64,000 nt of DNA from Exiguobacterium indicum HHS 31 (GCF_001939065.1 NZ_MPSZ01000001.1:806001-870000), one strand, 5' to 3'; positions 1-9,352 are shown, counted from the first letter of the stretch. Program-made: numbers and translations. Notes: generated by a model from the letters alone, not told the origin.

Positions 1-1263
1 GTATTGATTGGTTTGACCGCGTTTTTCGTCGGTTCGGAATTTGCTGTCGTTAAAGTCCGGATGTCACGTCTCGACCAGATGGTGCAAGAAGGAAAAAAGG
101 GAGCAGTACTTGCGAAGAAGGTCGCAGGAGATCTCGATTATTACTTGTCGGCCTGTCAGCTCGGTATCACAATCACTGCACTTGGTCTGGGTGCACTCGG
201 GAAACCGACCGTCGAGAAATTGTTGACACCGGTCTTTGATGAACTTGGTGTCGCCGTTTCGCTGTCAACGATTCTCTCATACAGTATCGCTTTCATCTTC
301 GTGACGTTTCTCCACGTCGTCATCGGAGAACTTGCACCGAAGACGCTCGCGATCCAGTATGCGGAACGGATGACGTTACTGCTAGCTCCTTCACTCTATG
401 TATTCGGAAAAGTCATGTATCCGTTCATCTGGATCATGAACGGTTCGGCCCGTGTCCTCTTGCGGATGTTCGGTGTGAAACCTGCCGGTCACGAACAAGC
501 CCATTCCGAAGAAGAGTTGAAGATCATCATGGCACAAAGTTTTCAAAGTGGTGAGATCAATCAATCGGAACTCGCCTTGATGCAAAACGTCTTTGCGTTT
601 GATGAGCGTGTCACGCGCGACATCATGGTGCCACGGATGAACATGATGGTCATTTCGGACGAGATGAGTTGGGAAAATCTATTACAGACGATGTCTGATA
701 ATCCGTATACACGTTACCCGGTCAGTGAAGGAACGGATAAGGACCGGATTAGTGGTTATATCAACGTCAAGGAAGTGCTCGCCCATCACGCGGTACAAGA
801 CGAACGAGAACTTGCATCGTTCCTTAAACCGTTGCCGGTCGTTTCGGAATTGACACCGCTGCAAGAAACACTCTTGAAGATGAAGCAGACACGGTCACAC
901 ATCGCTCTCGTCATCGACGAGTATGGTGGGACATCCGGTTTGATCACGATGGAGGATATTTTGGAGGAAATCGTCGGTGATATCCGTGATGAATTCGATG
1001 AAGCGGAGCAAGCCGAAATCGAACAGTTACCGGACGGCTCGTACCGCTTAGCGGGTACTGTCCTATTAGTTGAAATTGAAGAACGATTTGGTCTTCGGTT
1101 CACTGAAGCAGAGGCGGTCGACACGATCGGTGGGTATATCCAATCACAGACGGCTGCTTTTGAAGAGGGAACGATCGTAGCAGATGAGGCGTTTACGCTT
1201 GAAATCTTGCGTTCTGCCCAATATCAGATTCAGGATGTCAAGTTGACCCTGCCGTCAAGCTAA
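1..1263 (+). CDS. CorC/HlyC-type (CNNM) transporter-like membrane protein, 5' end cut
   Basis: The frame is open to the left edge of the window, so the true start lies outside; 419 residues are visible from the first usable codon (TTG at 4). The domain order is that of hemolysin-family/CNNM proteins such as Bacillus YhdP/YrkA: an N-terminal DUF21 membrane domain with about four hydrophobic segments (residues 1-145), a CBS pair starting near MVPRMNM (about 205-330) and a C-terminal CorC_HlyC domain (about 340-415). The family takes part in magnesium or cation export; substrate cannot be read here. Only about ten N-terminal residues are probably missing. A strong terminator follows directly. 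Confidence 0.9.
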   Translation, partial: VLIGLTAFFVGSEFAVVKVRMSRLDQMVQEGKKGAVLAKKVAGDLDYYLSACQLGITITALGLGALGKPTVEKLLTPVFDELGVAVSLSTILSYSIAFIFVTFLHVVIGELAPKTLAIQYAERMTLLLAPSLYVFGKVMYPFIWIMNGSARVLLRMFGVKPAGHEQAHSEEELKIIMAQSFQSGEINQSELALMQNVFAFDERVTRDIMVPRMNMMVISDEMSWENLLQTMSDNPYTRYPVSEGTDKDRISGYINVKEVLAHHAVQDERELASFLKPLPVVSELTPLQETLLKMKQTRSHIALVIDEYGGTSGLITMEDILEEIVGDIRDEFDEAEQAEIEQLPDGSYRLAGTVLLVEIEERFGLRFTEAEAVDTIGGYIQSQTAAFEEGTIVADEAFTLEILRSAQYQIQDVKLTLPSS

Positions 1264-1267
1264 TAGA

Positions 1268-1318
1268 AAGACCCGTTTTGCTTAGTAGTTCAATCTACTA
1301 AGCAGGCGGGTCTTGTTT
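1268..1318 (+). terminator. Intrinsic terminator after the CorC-like gene
   Basis: An AAGACCCG arm pairs with CGGGTCTT, with an inner GCTTAGTAG/CTACTAAGC stem, followed by a short T-rich tail. It begins a few bases after the stop codon. Confidence 0.85.
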
Positions 1319-1591
1319 AATGGACCGAGGACTTATCGCGTTCATCAAAAAAGTAAAAAAGTGTCATTCGATCAATGATGAACATGATGATAATTCTGAC
1401 CGACGAGATCACGAATCGATAAGATATGGCGATAAGCTAACGTATATCTACTAGATGTTAGGGAAAAAGGCTAACTTCAATCAATAAACTAATCTAGGTT
1501 AGCCATAATTATTGTGATTTTCCATTCAATTGTCAGAGAATCTAGACGATATAAGGAATGAAGTTCACAAATGAATGAGGGAGAGAAGCAT
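1319..1591. other. Leader region of hemAT with clustered CTAAC/GTTAG inverted motifs
   Basis: Non-coding stretch of about 270 bases. It carries CTAAC at 1437-1441 and 1471-1475 and GTTAG at 1457-1461 and 1498-1502; the second pair forms GGCTAAC...GTTAGCC (1469-1475/1498-1504). No clear sigma-A or sigma-D promoter was recognised. The motifs could be operators or an RNA structure; nothing more can be supported. Confidence 0.35.
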
Positions 1592-2884
1592 ATGAAATGG
1601 TTCGCGAAATCAGCATCACCGTCCTTCGATGCGCGCATCGAAGACGAACGCGCTCATGTCGTGTTGAATGTTCCGACATCCTTACATGAACAATTACGTT
1701 TAATCGGTCTAGAAGCAGTCGATTTACAAATTGTCCGGGTCATCCGCGAAGATGTATCCCGTTGGATGCCGAGCATGGTCGACGCGTTCTACGAGGAGCT
1801 GGTTCGTGTTCCGTCACTCCGGCATTTGATTGAACAGCATTCGACGCTCGAACGATTGAAAGGCACTCTCGCTCGGCATATCCTACAAATGTTCGATGGT
1901 CAGGTGACGATGGACTACATCGAAGCCCGGCGCCGGATCGCTGAACGACATGTTCAAATCGGGCTGCATAATAAATGGTATATTGCTGCCTTTCAAAAAG
2001 TCTGGAACGTCCTCAGTGAACAGATTGACGACAGTGATTGGCCGGAAGTAGAACGTGTCCGGATCATGCGGGCAGCGGGGAAACTCTTCAACCTCGAGCA
2101 ACAAATCGTCATGACGATGTATGAGGATCAAATCGATGAGGAACGCCAAGCGATCGCGACAGCCAAACGGCACGTCGGAGATGGCGTTCAAAAATCAACG
2201 GAAGAACTTGCTGCGATGAGTGAAGAGTCGTCAGCGAACTTCCAGGAGATTGAACGGCACGCCAAACACGTCTCGACGACGACAGACGCGATTTCGATTC
2301 AGTTGACGGAAGCGGTCAGTGAAGCAGAAGCGGGTGTCGTCCTTGTCGAAGAGGAGACACGTCGCTTTGAGCATGTCGTCGCGGATTTATCACGGACGAC
2401 TGAACAAGTCGCTGAACTGTCTCGTCTGTCGCAGGAAATCGAGCGGATCGCCGGGATGGTGACGACGATTTCCGATCAGACGAACCTACTCAGCTTGAAC
2501 GCCTCGATCGAAGCGGCGCGTGCCGGGGAGATGGGGCGCGGATTTACCGTCGTGGCGCAAGAGATTCGGAAACTCGCTGAAGAGAGTAAACAGTCGGCAG
2601 CCGAGACGTCGCGGATCGCCCAAGAAATTACGCAAAAGATGCTCGTCGTCTCAGAGCGGATGGGAACGACGGAGACGGCGGTTGTCCGAACGACGACGGA
2701 GATGCAACAAGTCGTCCGTGCCTTTTCACGGATTTCGGAACAGACGGATGCGGTCTCGCGGCAAATTCATGAACTATCGACCGATACGAAGGATGTCGCA
2801 GGGACGATCGAAGGGATGCGTAAGATTGCAGAAGCGATTGCTGAGACAGCGGATGACTTACAAGAAGTCGCAGCAACCTTATAA
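1592..2884 (+). CDS. hemAT: HemAT-type globin-coupled methyl-accepting chemotaxis protein
   Basis: A soluble oxygen-sensing chemoreceptor of 430 residues, close to the 432 of B. subtilis HemAT. Residues about 25-190 are a globin-coupled sensor domain with His120 (in RHVQIGL) as the expected proximal haem ligand and Tyr67 at the place of the distal tyrosine. The rest is a coiled-coil signalling domain with the conserved hairpin tip [13 protein letters not shown]. There are no membrane segments. I chose ATG 1592 because GGGAGAG lies at the right distance; an ATG 21 bases upstream has no good ribosome binding site. By family knowledge it signals oxygen through CheA. Single gene, ended by a terminator. 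Confidence 0.93.
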   Translation: MKWFAKSASPSFDARIEDERAHVVLNVPTSLHEQLRLIGLEAVDLQIVRVIREDVSRWMPSMVDAFYEELVRVPSLRHLIEQHSTLERLKGTLARHILQMFDGQVTMDYIEARRRIAERHVQIGLHNKWYIAAFQKVWNVLSEQIDDSDWPEVERVRIMRAAGKLFNLEQQIVMTMYEDQIDEERQAIATAKRHVGDGVQKSTEELAAMSEESSANFQEIERHAKHVSTTTDAISIQLTEAVSEAEAGVVLVEEETRRFEHVVADLSRTTEQVAELSRLSQEIERIAGMVTTISDQTNLLSLNASIEAARAGEMGRGFTVVAQEIRKLAEESKQSAAETSRIAQEITQKMLVVSERMGTTETAVVRTTTEMQQVVRAFSRISEQTDAVSRQIHELSTDTKDVAGTIEGMRKIAEAIAETADDLQEVAATL

Positions 2885-2887
2885 GTG

Positions 2888-2922
2888 AATCCTCCTTTCT
2901 ACGGGAAAGGAGGATTTTTTTG
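2888..2922 (+). terminator. Intrinsic terminator after hemAT
   Basis: CCTCCTTT/AAAGGAGG stem with a seven-base loop and a run of seven T. Confidence 0.9.
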
Positions 2923-2963
2923 TCGTTTTATGGAAAAATGTAAAGTGGAGGTGTGAAGAATTC

Positions 2964-3659
2964 ATGATGAAAAGTCTTGGATTGATTTTTGTATGTATGA
3001 TCGCTTTTGTAGGAAATTACGTGATAGCAGGTGACCTCGCTCCACGGGAGTTCTATGCCTTACTCGGTTTAATGGGTGTCGCTTTCTTGACCGGCGGGAT
3101 TGAATGGTGGGAAATCCGGCGCGATTTACGCTATCGGGGAGTAGAAGAGGGGATATCCGTTCGCTTGGCGGACCGATCGAGCCGAAAGACGAATACGGTC
3201 TTTCTCGCGCATGAACGATGGCTGACGTTCTCACGTCGTTACGCCACGTGGTGGCAGGCAATCCTTGCGCGCTTCGAAAAGTTTGAATCATTTTTCCTCG
3301 ACGTAACATTCGAAGGAGACGGGGAAAAATTACAAATTAAAGAGACAAGGACGGAGTGGCTACGCAATACGACACATTTTGTGATTCGCAAAGACGGACG
3401 CGATGTCGGAACAATCCGCACCGATGCGGCACTGCGACAACAATTACGACTGCAAGAAGTGTTACTCGTCTCGTATGCCGATCAGGCGTATCAGATTCGG
3501 TCCTCGACGCTTACGCGAAAAATCGGTGTCTATCAAAACGGGGACTGTATCGCGACGGGGTCACGACACGGAGCGCGACTCGTCTTTGACTGTGACACGA
3601 ATGAACGTCTCTTAGCCGTCGCCAGTATGATCGTCTTTCGACTTGTTTATTCGAAATGA
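2964..3659 (+). CDS. Unknown two-span membrane-anchored protein
   Basis: Not recognised with certainty. The 231-residue protein has two hydrophobic segments at residues 3-24 and 30-47, then a cytoplasmic-looking, beta-rich C-terminal part (about 60-231) with alternating strands such as HFVIRKDGRDVGTI and IGVYQNGDCIATGS. This pattern resembles Tubby-C/LURP-like domains, but that is a weak impression. GGAGGTG sits about ten bases before the ATG. It stands alone, between the hemAT terminator and a GNAT gene 37 bases downstream that could share its transcript. Confidence 0.65.
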   Translation: MMKSLGLIFVCMIAFVGNYVIAGDLAPREFYALLGLMGVAFLTGGIEWWEIRRDLRYRGVEEGISVRLADRSSRKTNTVFLAHERWLTFSRRYATWWQAILARFEKFESFFLDVTFEGDGEKLQIKETRTEWLRNTTHFVIRKDGRDVGTIRTDAALRQQLRLQEVLLVSYADQAYQIRSSTLTRKIGVYQNGDCIATGSRHGARLVFDCDTNERLLAVASMIVFRLVYSK

Positions 3660-3696
3660 TTTTATTTCAAATACCTAATTTAGAAAGGAATTTATC

Positions 3697-4269
3697 ATGA
3701 TTCAATTTCAAGGAAGTCCAGCATTACATACTAAACGGCTACGATTACGGAAGGTTCAACTGTCAGATACGGAAGCCATGTTTCAAAACTGGTTATCGGA
3801 CGATCGTGTCATGCGTCATTTGATCAAAGGACCACACGAGACGATGGCGCAGACGAAAGCACGCGTAACAGAAGTCCTTGCTTCCTACGAAGAGAAAACC
3901 TTTTGCTATTGGGGGATAGAAGAGAAACACAGTGGAACGTTGATTGGTGTCATCGATCTATTTGCTTTCGATGCGACGACGGACCACTGTGAGGTCGGTT
4001 ATTGTATCGGATACGACTGGTGGAATAACGGATACGGTAGTGAGGCTTTAACTGCAGTCCTTGCCTTTGGTTTTCAAGAGATGCATATCCATAAAATTTC
4101 AGCAGCCCATAATATCGACAATCCAGCTTCCGGGCGGATCATGCAGAAGGTCGGCATGATTCAAGAGGGAACGGTACGGGCGATGATCCGCAATGCAGCA
4201 GGAGAGTATAAGGATTGTGCGATCTATGGGCTGCTTCGTGAAGCATATGACATGAAAAAAAATCTTTAA
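3697..4269 (+). CDS. GNAT N-acetyltransferase, RimJ/RimL type
   Basis: A 190-residue acetyltransferase. The opening LHTKRLRLRKVQLSD, the central GYCIGYDWWNNGYGSEAL (acetyl-CoA binding motif A) and the later NPASGRIMQKVGM are typical of the RimJ/RimL branch, which acetylates protein N-termini or small amines. The substrate cannot be predicted. AAAGGAA precedes the ATG. It is followed by a bidirectional terminator shared with the convergent kinase-like gene. Confidence 0.88.
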   Translation: MIQFQGSPALHTKRLRLRKVQLSDTEAMFQNWLSDDRVMRHLIKGPHETMAQTKARVTEVLASYEEKTFCYWGIEEKHSGTLIGVIDLFAFDATTDHCEVGYCIGYDWWNNGYGSEALTAVLAFGFQEMHIHKISAAHNIDNPASGRIMQKVGMIQEGTVRAMIRNAAGEYKDCAIYGLLREAYDMKKNL

Positions 4270-4277
4270 TTCAAGTC

Positions 4278-4327
4278 AAAAAACGCGATGTTTCCTCATA
4301 AAGAGGAGCATCGCGTTTTAAGTTTTT
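4278..4327. terminator. Bidirectional intrinsic terminator
   Basis: AAAACGCGATG (4280-4290) pairs with CATCGCGTTTT (4309-4319). A- and T-runs on both sides serve both convergent genes. Confidence 0.88.
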
Positions 4328-4955
4328 AACCGGTCTTTCGGATCGATTCGAATAATCGTCCCTTATAGACGTCGGCAATCGTATTGAGGAACGTCTCGCT
4401 CAACTTTTTCGGGAAGAACGGTTTTGCATACATATAATGATACGCCTTTTTCAAATCATCCCATTGTGTACACGGTTCCGTTTGACGGAACCGAGCGACG
4501 TCGATGATCCGTGTTCCGTTAGCGGTCAAAAGGATATTGCGTAAATGGATGTCTGATGGGTTCAAACCGACGGATCGTGCTTGTGCTAAAGCCGTATCGA
4601 CTGTCATTAAGACGGATTCTGGGATGAACGTCCCGCTGACGAGACATTCAAATAACGTTTGACCTTCAATGTATTCAAGCACGATATAATCGGCACCGTA
4701 TTCGTAGACTTGCGCATACGTCGGAAAATCAGTCAACTGTGCGTAGATGCTCCCTTCGAGATCAGCGAGCGTTCGAAACGACGGGTAAAATTTCTTGATG
4801 ACGCGATCTGTTCCGCGGATGCGAAAGACGAACGCACTTCGTCCTGTCCCGATTAAGTCAAGTTCACTCGGAAGATGCTCGATCGTACAAACGAAGCCTG
4901 TTTCTTTCAATTGGATCAATTGCGCTAACTCAGCGTCAGTTTTCAATGGTGTCAC
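4326..4955 (-). CDS. Small serine/threonine-kinase-like protein
   Basis: The 209-residue protein keeps the core of the eukaryotic-like/RIO kinase fold: glycine-rich loop GTGRSAFVFR, the ATP lysine in VIKKFYP, a catalytic loop SDIHLRNILL and a DFG-like IIDVAR. It resembles the short kinases of Bacillus (YrzF-like). I place the start at GTG 4955 because GGAGG lies just upstream and a TATAAT box (plus-strand 4984-4989) would lie inside any longer version starting at 5015. The target is unknown. It is a monocistronic unit divergent from the carboxypeptidase operon. Confidence 0.75.
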   Translation of the reverse strand: MTPLKTDAELAQLIQLKETGFVCTIEHLPSELDLIGTGRSAFVFRIRGTDRVIKKFYPSFRTLADLEGSIYAQLTDFPTYAQVYEYGADYIVLEYIEGQTLFECLVSGTFIPESVLMTVDTALAQARSVGLNPSDIHLRNILLTANGTRIIDVARFRQTEPCTQWDDLKKAYHYMYAKPFFPKKLSETFLNTIADVYKGRLFESIRKTG

Positions 4956-4983
4956 TTCCTTTCCTCCTTCATTTCTTATACCC

Positions 4984-4989
4984 ATTATA
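4984..4989 (-). promoter_or_regulatory. -10 element of the kinase-like gene
   Basis: Perfect TATAAT on the minus strand, about 28 bases before the GTG start. No strong -35 hexamer lies at 17 bases; TTGAAA is found 20 bases upstream. Confidence 0.45.
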
Positions 4990-5100
4990 CGCTCATCTGA
5001 CAGGAAAAGTTTCAAAAATCACTTGTGTGTGAAAGTTTTGAACATTATGTGATATGCTAAAAATGTTACACTGTTACATACTTCAAGGGGGTTTTTAATC

Positions 5101-6579
5101 ATGTCAACGACACAACAATGGCGCGACCATTTCGATGGTCTTCGCGCATACGAAGAAGCCGTCGCATTACTTTACTGGGACATGCGGACATACATGCCGG
5201 ATCAAGGCGCAGCAAACCGTTCCGCGTCGATCGGATTCCTCTCGACAGAGAGCTTCCGTCGCCGGACAGGCGAAACATACCAACAATTACTAGCAGCAAT
5301 GGAGCAAGAGACGCTGACGGGCATCGAAGCGATCTCGTTCGCAAAAGCAAAAGAGGCATTCGATCGCGACTCGAAGATTCCAGAAGCCGAGTACCAAACG
5401 TTCATCACGTTGATCTCTGAGGCAGAGAGCGTCTGGGAAAAGGCGAAAGACGCAAACGATTGGTCGATGTTCGAACCATACCTCGAGAAAATCGTCGCGA
5501 TGGAGCGCCAGTTCGTCGAGTACTGGGGCTATGACGCGCACCCATATGACGCATTGCTCCATGATTATGAGCCGGGGATGACGGTCGCGACACTCGATCC
5601 GTTGTTCGCAGAACTTCGTCAAGCAATCATTGGTTTGCTCGGTCAGCTCGAAGGAAAAGACTTCCCGACGCTTGATTGGTCAGCGGACCGCGAGACACAG
5701 ATCGCCTTGAACCAAGAATGGCTCCGCGATATCGGCTATGACTTCACGTCTGGTCGTTTAGATGAGACGGTCCATCCGTTCCAGACGACAATCAACCGGA
5801 AGGACGCACGCATCACGACAAAATACGATGAGAATGACTACCGGAACTCTGTCTTCGGTACGATGCATGAAGCCGGACACGCGACGTATGAGCAAGGGAT
5901 CGAACCGGAACTCGATTCACTCGGTCTTGGTGACGGCGCTTCGATGGGGATTCACGAATCACAATCACTGTTCTTTGAGAACTTTATCGGACGCAACCAA
6001 GGTTTCCTCGACGCACGTTATCACGGCTTGCAACAAGCGATTCCGTCACTGGCTGACGTCCCGTTCGAACGCTTCTATGCCGCGGTCAATGAAGTCAAAC
6101 CGTCACTGATTCGGATCGAAGCCGATGAATTGACGTATGCGCTTCATATCATCATCCGCTATGAGCTGGAAAAACGCCTGATGACGAAAGAGCTCGAAGT
6201 CAAGGATCTCCCGCAAGAATGGAACCGTCTCTATAAAGAGTATCTCGGTGTGGATGTGCCGAGTGATGCAAAAGGCGTCTTACAGGACGTCCATTGGTCA
6301 GGTGGCTCGTTTGGTTACTTCCCAAGTTACGCGCTCGGTCTCGTCTATGCGGCACAGCTCAACGAAGCGCTTCGTCGTGACGTCGATAACGTCGATGGTC
6401 TGATCGCGGCGGGAACACTCGCTCCAATCAAAGGCTGGCTGAAAGAGAACATCCACCGTCACGGGAAATCGAAGACACCGGCTGAACTGATCGAAGCAGC
6501 AACGGGGCAATCGATCTCTGTCGCACCACTCGTCAACTACTTGACGAAGAAATACACGCGTGTCGTCGAGGCACTCTGA
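5101..6579 (+). CDS. Carboxypeptidase Taq, peptidase family M32
   Basis: A zinc carboxypeptidase of 492 residues, the usual length for M32 enzymes (Thermus carboxypeptidase Taq, Bacillus YpwA), which remove C-terminal amino acids from peptides in the cytoplasm. The HExxH zinc site is HEAGH at residues 256-260. The family-specific DETVHPF, HESQSLFFEN and IRYELEK stretches are present. CAAGGGGG precedes the ATG. Upstream, a TGATATGCT extended -10 and a direct repeat TGTTACA-c-TGTTACA (5064-5078) mark the likely promoter area. First gene of a tightly packed operon reaching 8332. Confidence 0.95.
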   Translation: MSTTQQWRDHFDGLRAYEEAVALLYWDMRTYMPDQGAANRSASIGFLSTESFRRRTGETYQQLLAAMEQETLTGIEAISFAKAKEAFDRDSKIPEAEYQTFITLISEAESVWEKAKDANDWSMFEPYLEKIVAMERQFVEYWGYDAHPYDALLHDYEPGMTVATLDPLFAELRQAIIGLLGQLEGKDFPTLDWSADRETQIALNQEWLRDIGYDFTSGRLDETVHPFQTTINRKDARITTKYDENDYRNSVFGTMHEAGHATYEQGIEPELDSLGLGDGASMGIHESQSLFFENFIGRNQGFLDARYHGLQQAIPSLADVPFERFYAAVNEVKPSLIRIEADELTYALHIIIRYELEKRLMTKELEVKDLPQEWNRLYKEYLGVDVPSDAKGVLQDVHWSGGSFGYFPSYALGLVYAAQLNEALRRDVDNVDGLIAAGTLAPIKGWLKENIHRHGKSKTPAELIEAATGQSISVAPLVNYLTKKYTRVVEAL

Positions 6580-7301
6580 TGTTGTGGTTCGCACACCGCG
6601 GCGTCAGTGATCGTTTTCCGGAGAACACGCTCGAAGCCATCGCTGCTGCGATTGAAGACGACGTCGATGGGGTCGAATTCGATGTCCATTTCTCAAAGGA
6701 CGGTGTTGGTGTCATCATTCACGATGAGACCGTCAACCGAACGACGAACGGGACAGGACGCGTCATCGACATGACGGTCGCTGAACTGCAGGCGCTGGAT
6801 GCTGGAGCACGATTCAAAGGGGAACCGATCAAGACGAAGATTCCAACGCTTGACGAAGTCCTCGCAATCCTTGCACCAGTGACCCTGCGGCTCAACATCG
6901 AGCTGAAGACGGATACGATCCGCTATGACGGGCTTGAAGCGTATGTCCTTGAACGCTGTGCCGCACACGGCATCGCGACCGAACGGCTGTTATTCAGTTC
7001 GTTCAACCATTATTCGGTTGCCTTGATCCAAAAGCTCGACCCACGCGTTGAAACAGCGATTCTCTATCCGTATCCGATCTATCATCCGGAAGAACAAGCC
7101 CTCCGAATTGGTGCGACCGGTATCCATCCCGATTATCGACGGGTGACGGAAGCGGACGTTGCGTTCGCTCATGCGCAAGACGTCACGGTCCGGGTTTACA
7201 CTCCGAAGACGGTCGAGGATGTCCGGCAGATGCAACGAATCGGTGTCGACGCCGTCATCGTCAATGATCCAAAAGGGATGCGTGACACATTCGAAGGATG
7301 A
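6579..7301 (+). CDS. Glycerophosphodiester phosphodiesterase family protein
   Basis: 240 residues with the GDPD TIM-barrel pattern: catalytic HRG at residues 6-8, ENTLEA, the metal pair Glu33 and Asp35 in GVEFDVHFSKDG, and His48 in IIHDETVNRTTNGTG. It probably hydrolyses glycerophosphodiesters from phospholipid turnover to glycerol-3-phosphate and an alcohol; with no signal peptide it acts in the cytoplasm. The ATG overlaps the stop codon of the carboxypeptidase gene by one base (TGATG), so translation is likely coupled. Confidence 0.93.
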   Translation: MLWFAHRGVSDRFPENTLEAIAAAIEDDVDGVEFDVHFSKDGVGVIIHDETVNRTTNGTGRVIDMTVAELQALDAGARFKGEPIKTKIPTLDEVLAILAPVTLRLNIELKTDTIRYDGLEAYVLERCAAHGIATERLLFSSFNHYSVALIQKLDPRVETAILYPYPIYHPEEQALRIGATGIHPDYRRVTEADVAFAHAQDVTVRVYTPKTVEDVRQMQRIGVDAVIVNDPKGMRDTFEG

Positions 7302-7314
7302 GGAGGAGGAAGGG

Positions 7315-7785
7315 ATGCGCAAGGAATACGTATTCGTCATCAGTTTGTCGCTCGTCGCTTTATTCGTCGGACTTCAGCTTGGCTTTGCCCGCTTGCCGGA
7401 ACCAAAACCGAAGCAAGTGACGACGACACCGATGCGCCCTGCGGATTATCAGGCAGGACTTGCGTCAGCGAAACGGGAACTGAAGCAGATTCAGCGCTTC
7501 ACCTTGAAAAGCACCCTTCCTGCGGATGGAACGACGGTGACCTGGATTTATGAGACCCCATCCGATGAACGAATTGCGGTCGATTGGTATTACGTCGAGA
7601 GTTATCCGGAAGAACAAGTCCAGATGACACGAAACGAGACATCCCGGATCATCTCGTATGAACGCTATTTAATCGTCATTCGACCGATTTACGGAACGGT
7701 CGTCGATAGTGAACTCGAACAGTTCGCTCTTCGCTTTACAGGTTACTTCACGACACAACAACAGGGGGAAAACGATGTCAGGTAA
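7315..7785 (+). CDS. Small membrane-anchored protein of unknown function
   Basis: Not recognised. The 156-residue product begins with a charged residue pair and a hydrophobic helix (residues 5-23), followed by a proline-rich linker and a soluble, probably extracytoplasmic domain. GGAGGAGGAAGGG directly before the ATG at 7315 fixes the start; the frame is open further upstream but overlaps the GDPD gene. It is the third gene of the 5101-8332 operon and its end overlaps the next gene by 11 bases. Confidence 0.7.
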   Translation: MRKEYVFVISLSLVALFVGLQLGFARLPEPKPKQVTTTPMRPADYQAGLASAKRELKQIQRFTLKSTLPADGTTVTWIYETPSDERIAVDWYYVESYPEEQVQMTRNETSRIISYERYLIVIRPIYGTVVDSELEQFALRFTGYFTTQQQGENDVR

Positions 7786-8332
7786 AATCATTCTCTTGAT
7801 TGGTGGATCGGGCAGCGGAAAGTCCTCCCTGATCAAACGTCTGCGAACGGAATACGCGCACGTCCGGTTCATCCCGTCGGTAACGACCCGACCGAAACGA
7901 CCGACAGAGATTGATGGAGCAAGCTATCATTTCGTCGACGTCAAGACGTTCCAACAATTGATCCAAGACGACGGCTTCATCGAATACGCCCACGTCCACC
8001 GGGCGTGGTACGGGACACCGCGACAAGCGTATGTCGATGTCCTCGAACAGGATCAAATCGTCATCAAGGACATTGATCCGAAAGGGGCGGCGAACTTCAA
8101 GCGTTTGTTTGGCGACCAAGTGATCACGATTTTCGTCTCAGTCCCACCCGACTTGATGAAGGAACGACTGTTGATGCGCGGGGATACACCGGAGTTTGAA
8201 GCGCGACTCGTCGATTACGAGGAAGCGTGGAAAGACCGCGATCATTATGATTACATGATTGAAAACATCGATTTTGAGACAGCGTATGCCGATCTGCTTG
8301 AGATCATTGCTGGCTACATTCCACAGGCATGA
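7775..8332 (+). CDS. Guanylate-kinase-like P-loop protein
   Basis: 185 residues with Walker A GGSGSGKSS at residues 10-18 and the guanylate kinase GMP-binding signature SVTTRPKRPTEIDG followed by YHFVD. Guanylate kinase phosphorylates GMP to GDP. The housekeeping gmk of Bacillota is normally beside rpoZ, so this copy, placed after a carboxypeptidase and a phosphodiesterase, is probably a paralogue; whether it uses GMP is uncertain. ACAGGGGGAAAACG precedes ATG 7775, which overlaps the previous gene by 11 bases. Last gene of the operon. Confidence 0.82.
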   Translation: MSGKIILLIGGSGSGKSSLIKRLRTEYAHVRFIPSVTTRPKRPTEIDGASYHFVDVKTFQQLIQDDGFIEYAHVHRAWYGTPRQAYVDVLEQDQIVIKDIDPKGAANFKRLFGDQVITIFVSVPPDLMKERLLMRGDTPEFEARLVDYEEAWKDRDHYDYMIENIDFETAYADLLEIIAGYIPQA

Positions 8333-8336
8333 CGAA

Positions 8337-8363
8337 GAGGACGCAAGATGCGTCCTCTTTTTG
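8337..8363 (+). terminator. Intrinsic terminator of the carboxypeptidase operon
   Basis: GAGGACGCA/TGCGTCCTC stem with a three-base loop and five T. Confidence 0.88.
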
Positions 8364-8382
8364 ATGTCAGAAAGGAGTCTTC

Positions 8383-9258
8383 ATGTTACCTTTGCATCCC
8401 TTACTCACGCACGTTGTGAGCGAAAGACAGTTATCTGGTCGATCGCGCCAAGCCGTCTGGTCCGTCAAGACGGCAACAGCGCACTACATCGTCAAGGTCG
8501 TGACGGATCCGTCTAGTCGTCAATATGAACGAGAAGCCGCTGTCGCGATCCCAAAACAAGAGGGAATCTCTCATGCCTTACCGCTAGCGACCGGACGGAC
8601 CGCAACGACCGCTTACGGCATCTATCCGTACCTACCCGGAAAAACCGTTCGAAGCGTGCTCGAGGAGTCCCCGGAATTTGCGCCTCAGCTTGGTCAGGAG
8701 ACAGGGCAAGCGTTGAGACGCATTCATGACGTCACTGCACCGAGCGAAATGACGTCTTGGAGCGAACGTTGCCAGGCGAAACATGACCGCTACCGCGCAG
8801 CGATTGACGGGTTGCTTGAACTAACGTGGATCGAGCGTCTTGATCGATTCATTAGCGAGCGGATTCCGTTACTTCAGACACGTCCGAACCAGTTGCAACA
8901 TGATGACGTTCATCTCGATAATCTCCTTGTCGAGGATGGGCATCTTTCCGCCTTCCTTGATTACGGGAATCATGATTATGGCGATCCGTGGCATGATTTC
9001 GTCAAATGTGGTCTGTTTCAGGTCGAGACGAGTCCGGTATTTGCCCGTCACTTGATCGAGGGGTATTTCGAGACCGAAGTACCATCCGACTTTTGGCGAA
9101 TGTATAGTCTTTACATGGCGATGGTCGTCTTTTCAGCACTCGTCTGGACGAAGCGGTTCGATGCAGACGGAATGCAAGCAATGCAAAAACGCGTTCAGCG
9201 AATCATTCAGGATCATGCTGGTTTTCAGCGAGACATCCCGCTTTGGTATGAGACTTGA
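8383..9258 (+). CDS. Aminoglycoside-phosphotransferase-fold kinase
   Basis: 291 residues of the APH/choline kinase fold. The catalytic loop is HDDVHLDN (His173, Asp175, Asn180), and Asp193 in FLDYGNHDYGDPWHD is the metal-binding residue. Such proteins phosphorylate small hydroxyl compounds; few of the genomic ones are antibiotic resistance enzymes, and nothing here points to resistance. AAAGGAG lies seven bases before ATG 8383. Transcribed alone between two terminators. Confidence 0.82.
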   Translation: MLPLHPLLTHVVSERQLSGRSRQAVWSVKTATAHYIVKVVTDPSSRQYEREAAVAIPKQEGISHALPLATGRTATTAYGIYPYLPGKTVRSVLEESPEFAPQLGQETGQALRRIHDVTAPSEMTSWSERCQAKHDRYRAAIDGLLELTWIERLDRFISERIPLLQTRPNQLQHDDVHLDNLLVEDGHLSAFLDYGNHDYGDPWHDFVKCGLFQVETSPVFARHLIEGYFETEVPSDFWRMYSLYMAMVVFSALVWTKRFDADGMQAMQKRVQRIIQDHAGFQRDIPLWYET

Positions 9259-9274
9259 ACAGCAAGGACAATAA

Positions 9275-9325
9275 AAACATGATGCGTTCGTCTCTCTTGA
9301 CTGAGAAACGAACGCATCATGTTTG
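9275..9325. terminator. Bidirectional intrinsic terminator
   Basis: Perfect 14-base arms (9278-9291 and 9308-9321) with an A-run on the left and a T-rich tail on the right, between two convergent genes. Confidence 0.9.
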
Positions 9326-9352
9326 GTCTGAATCATATATTCGAAGCGATAC

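Noticed and set aside
8383-9258. APH-fold protein as an antibiotic resistance gene
   Set aside because: Only the general fold is visible; many bacteria carry such kinases for metabolism and nothing here points to an aminoglycoside substrate.
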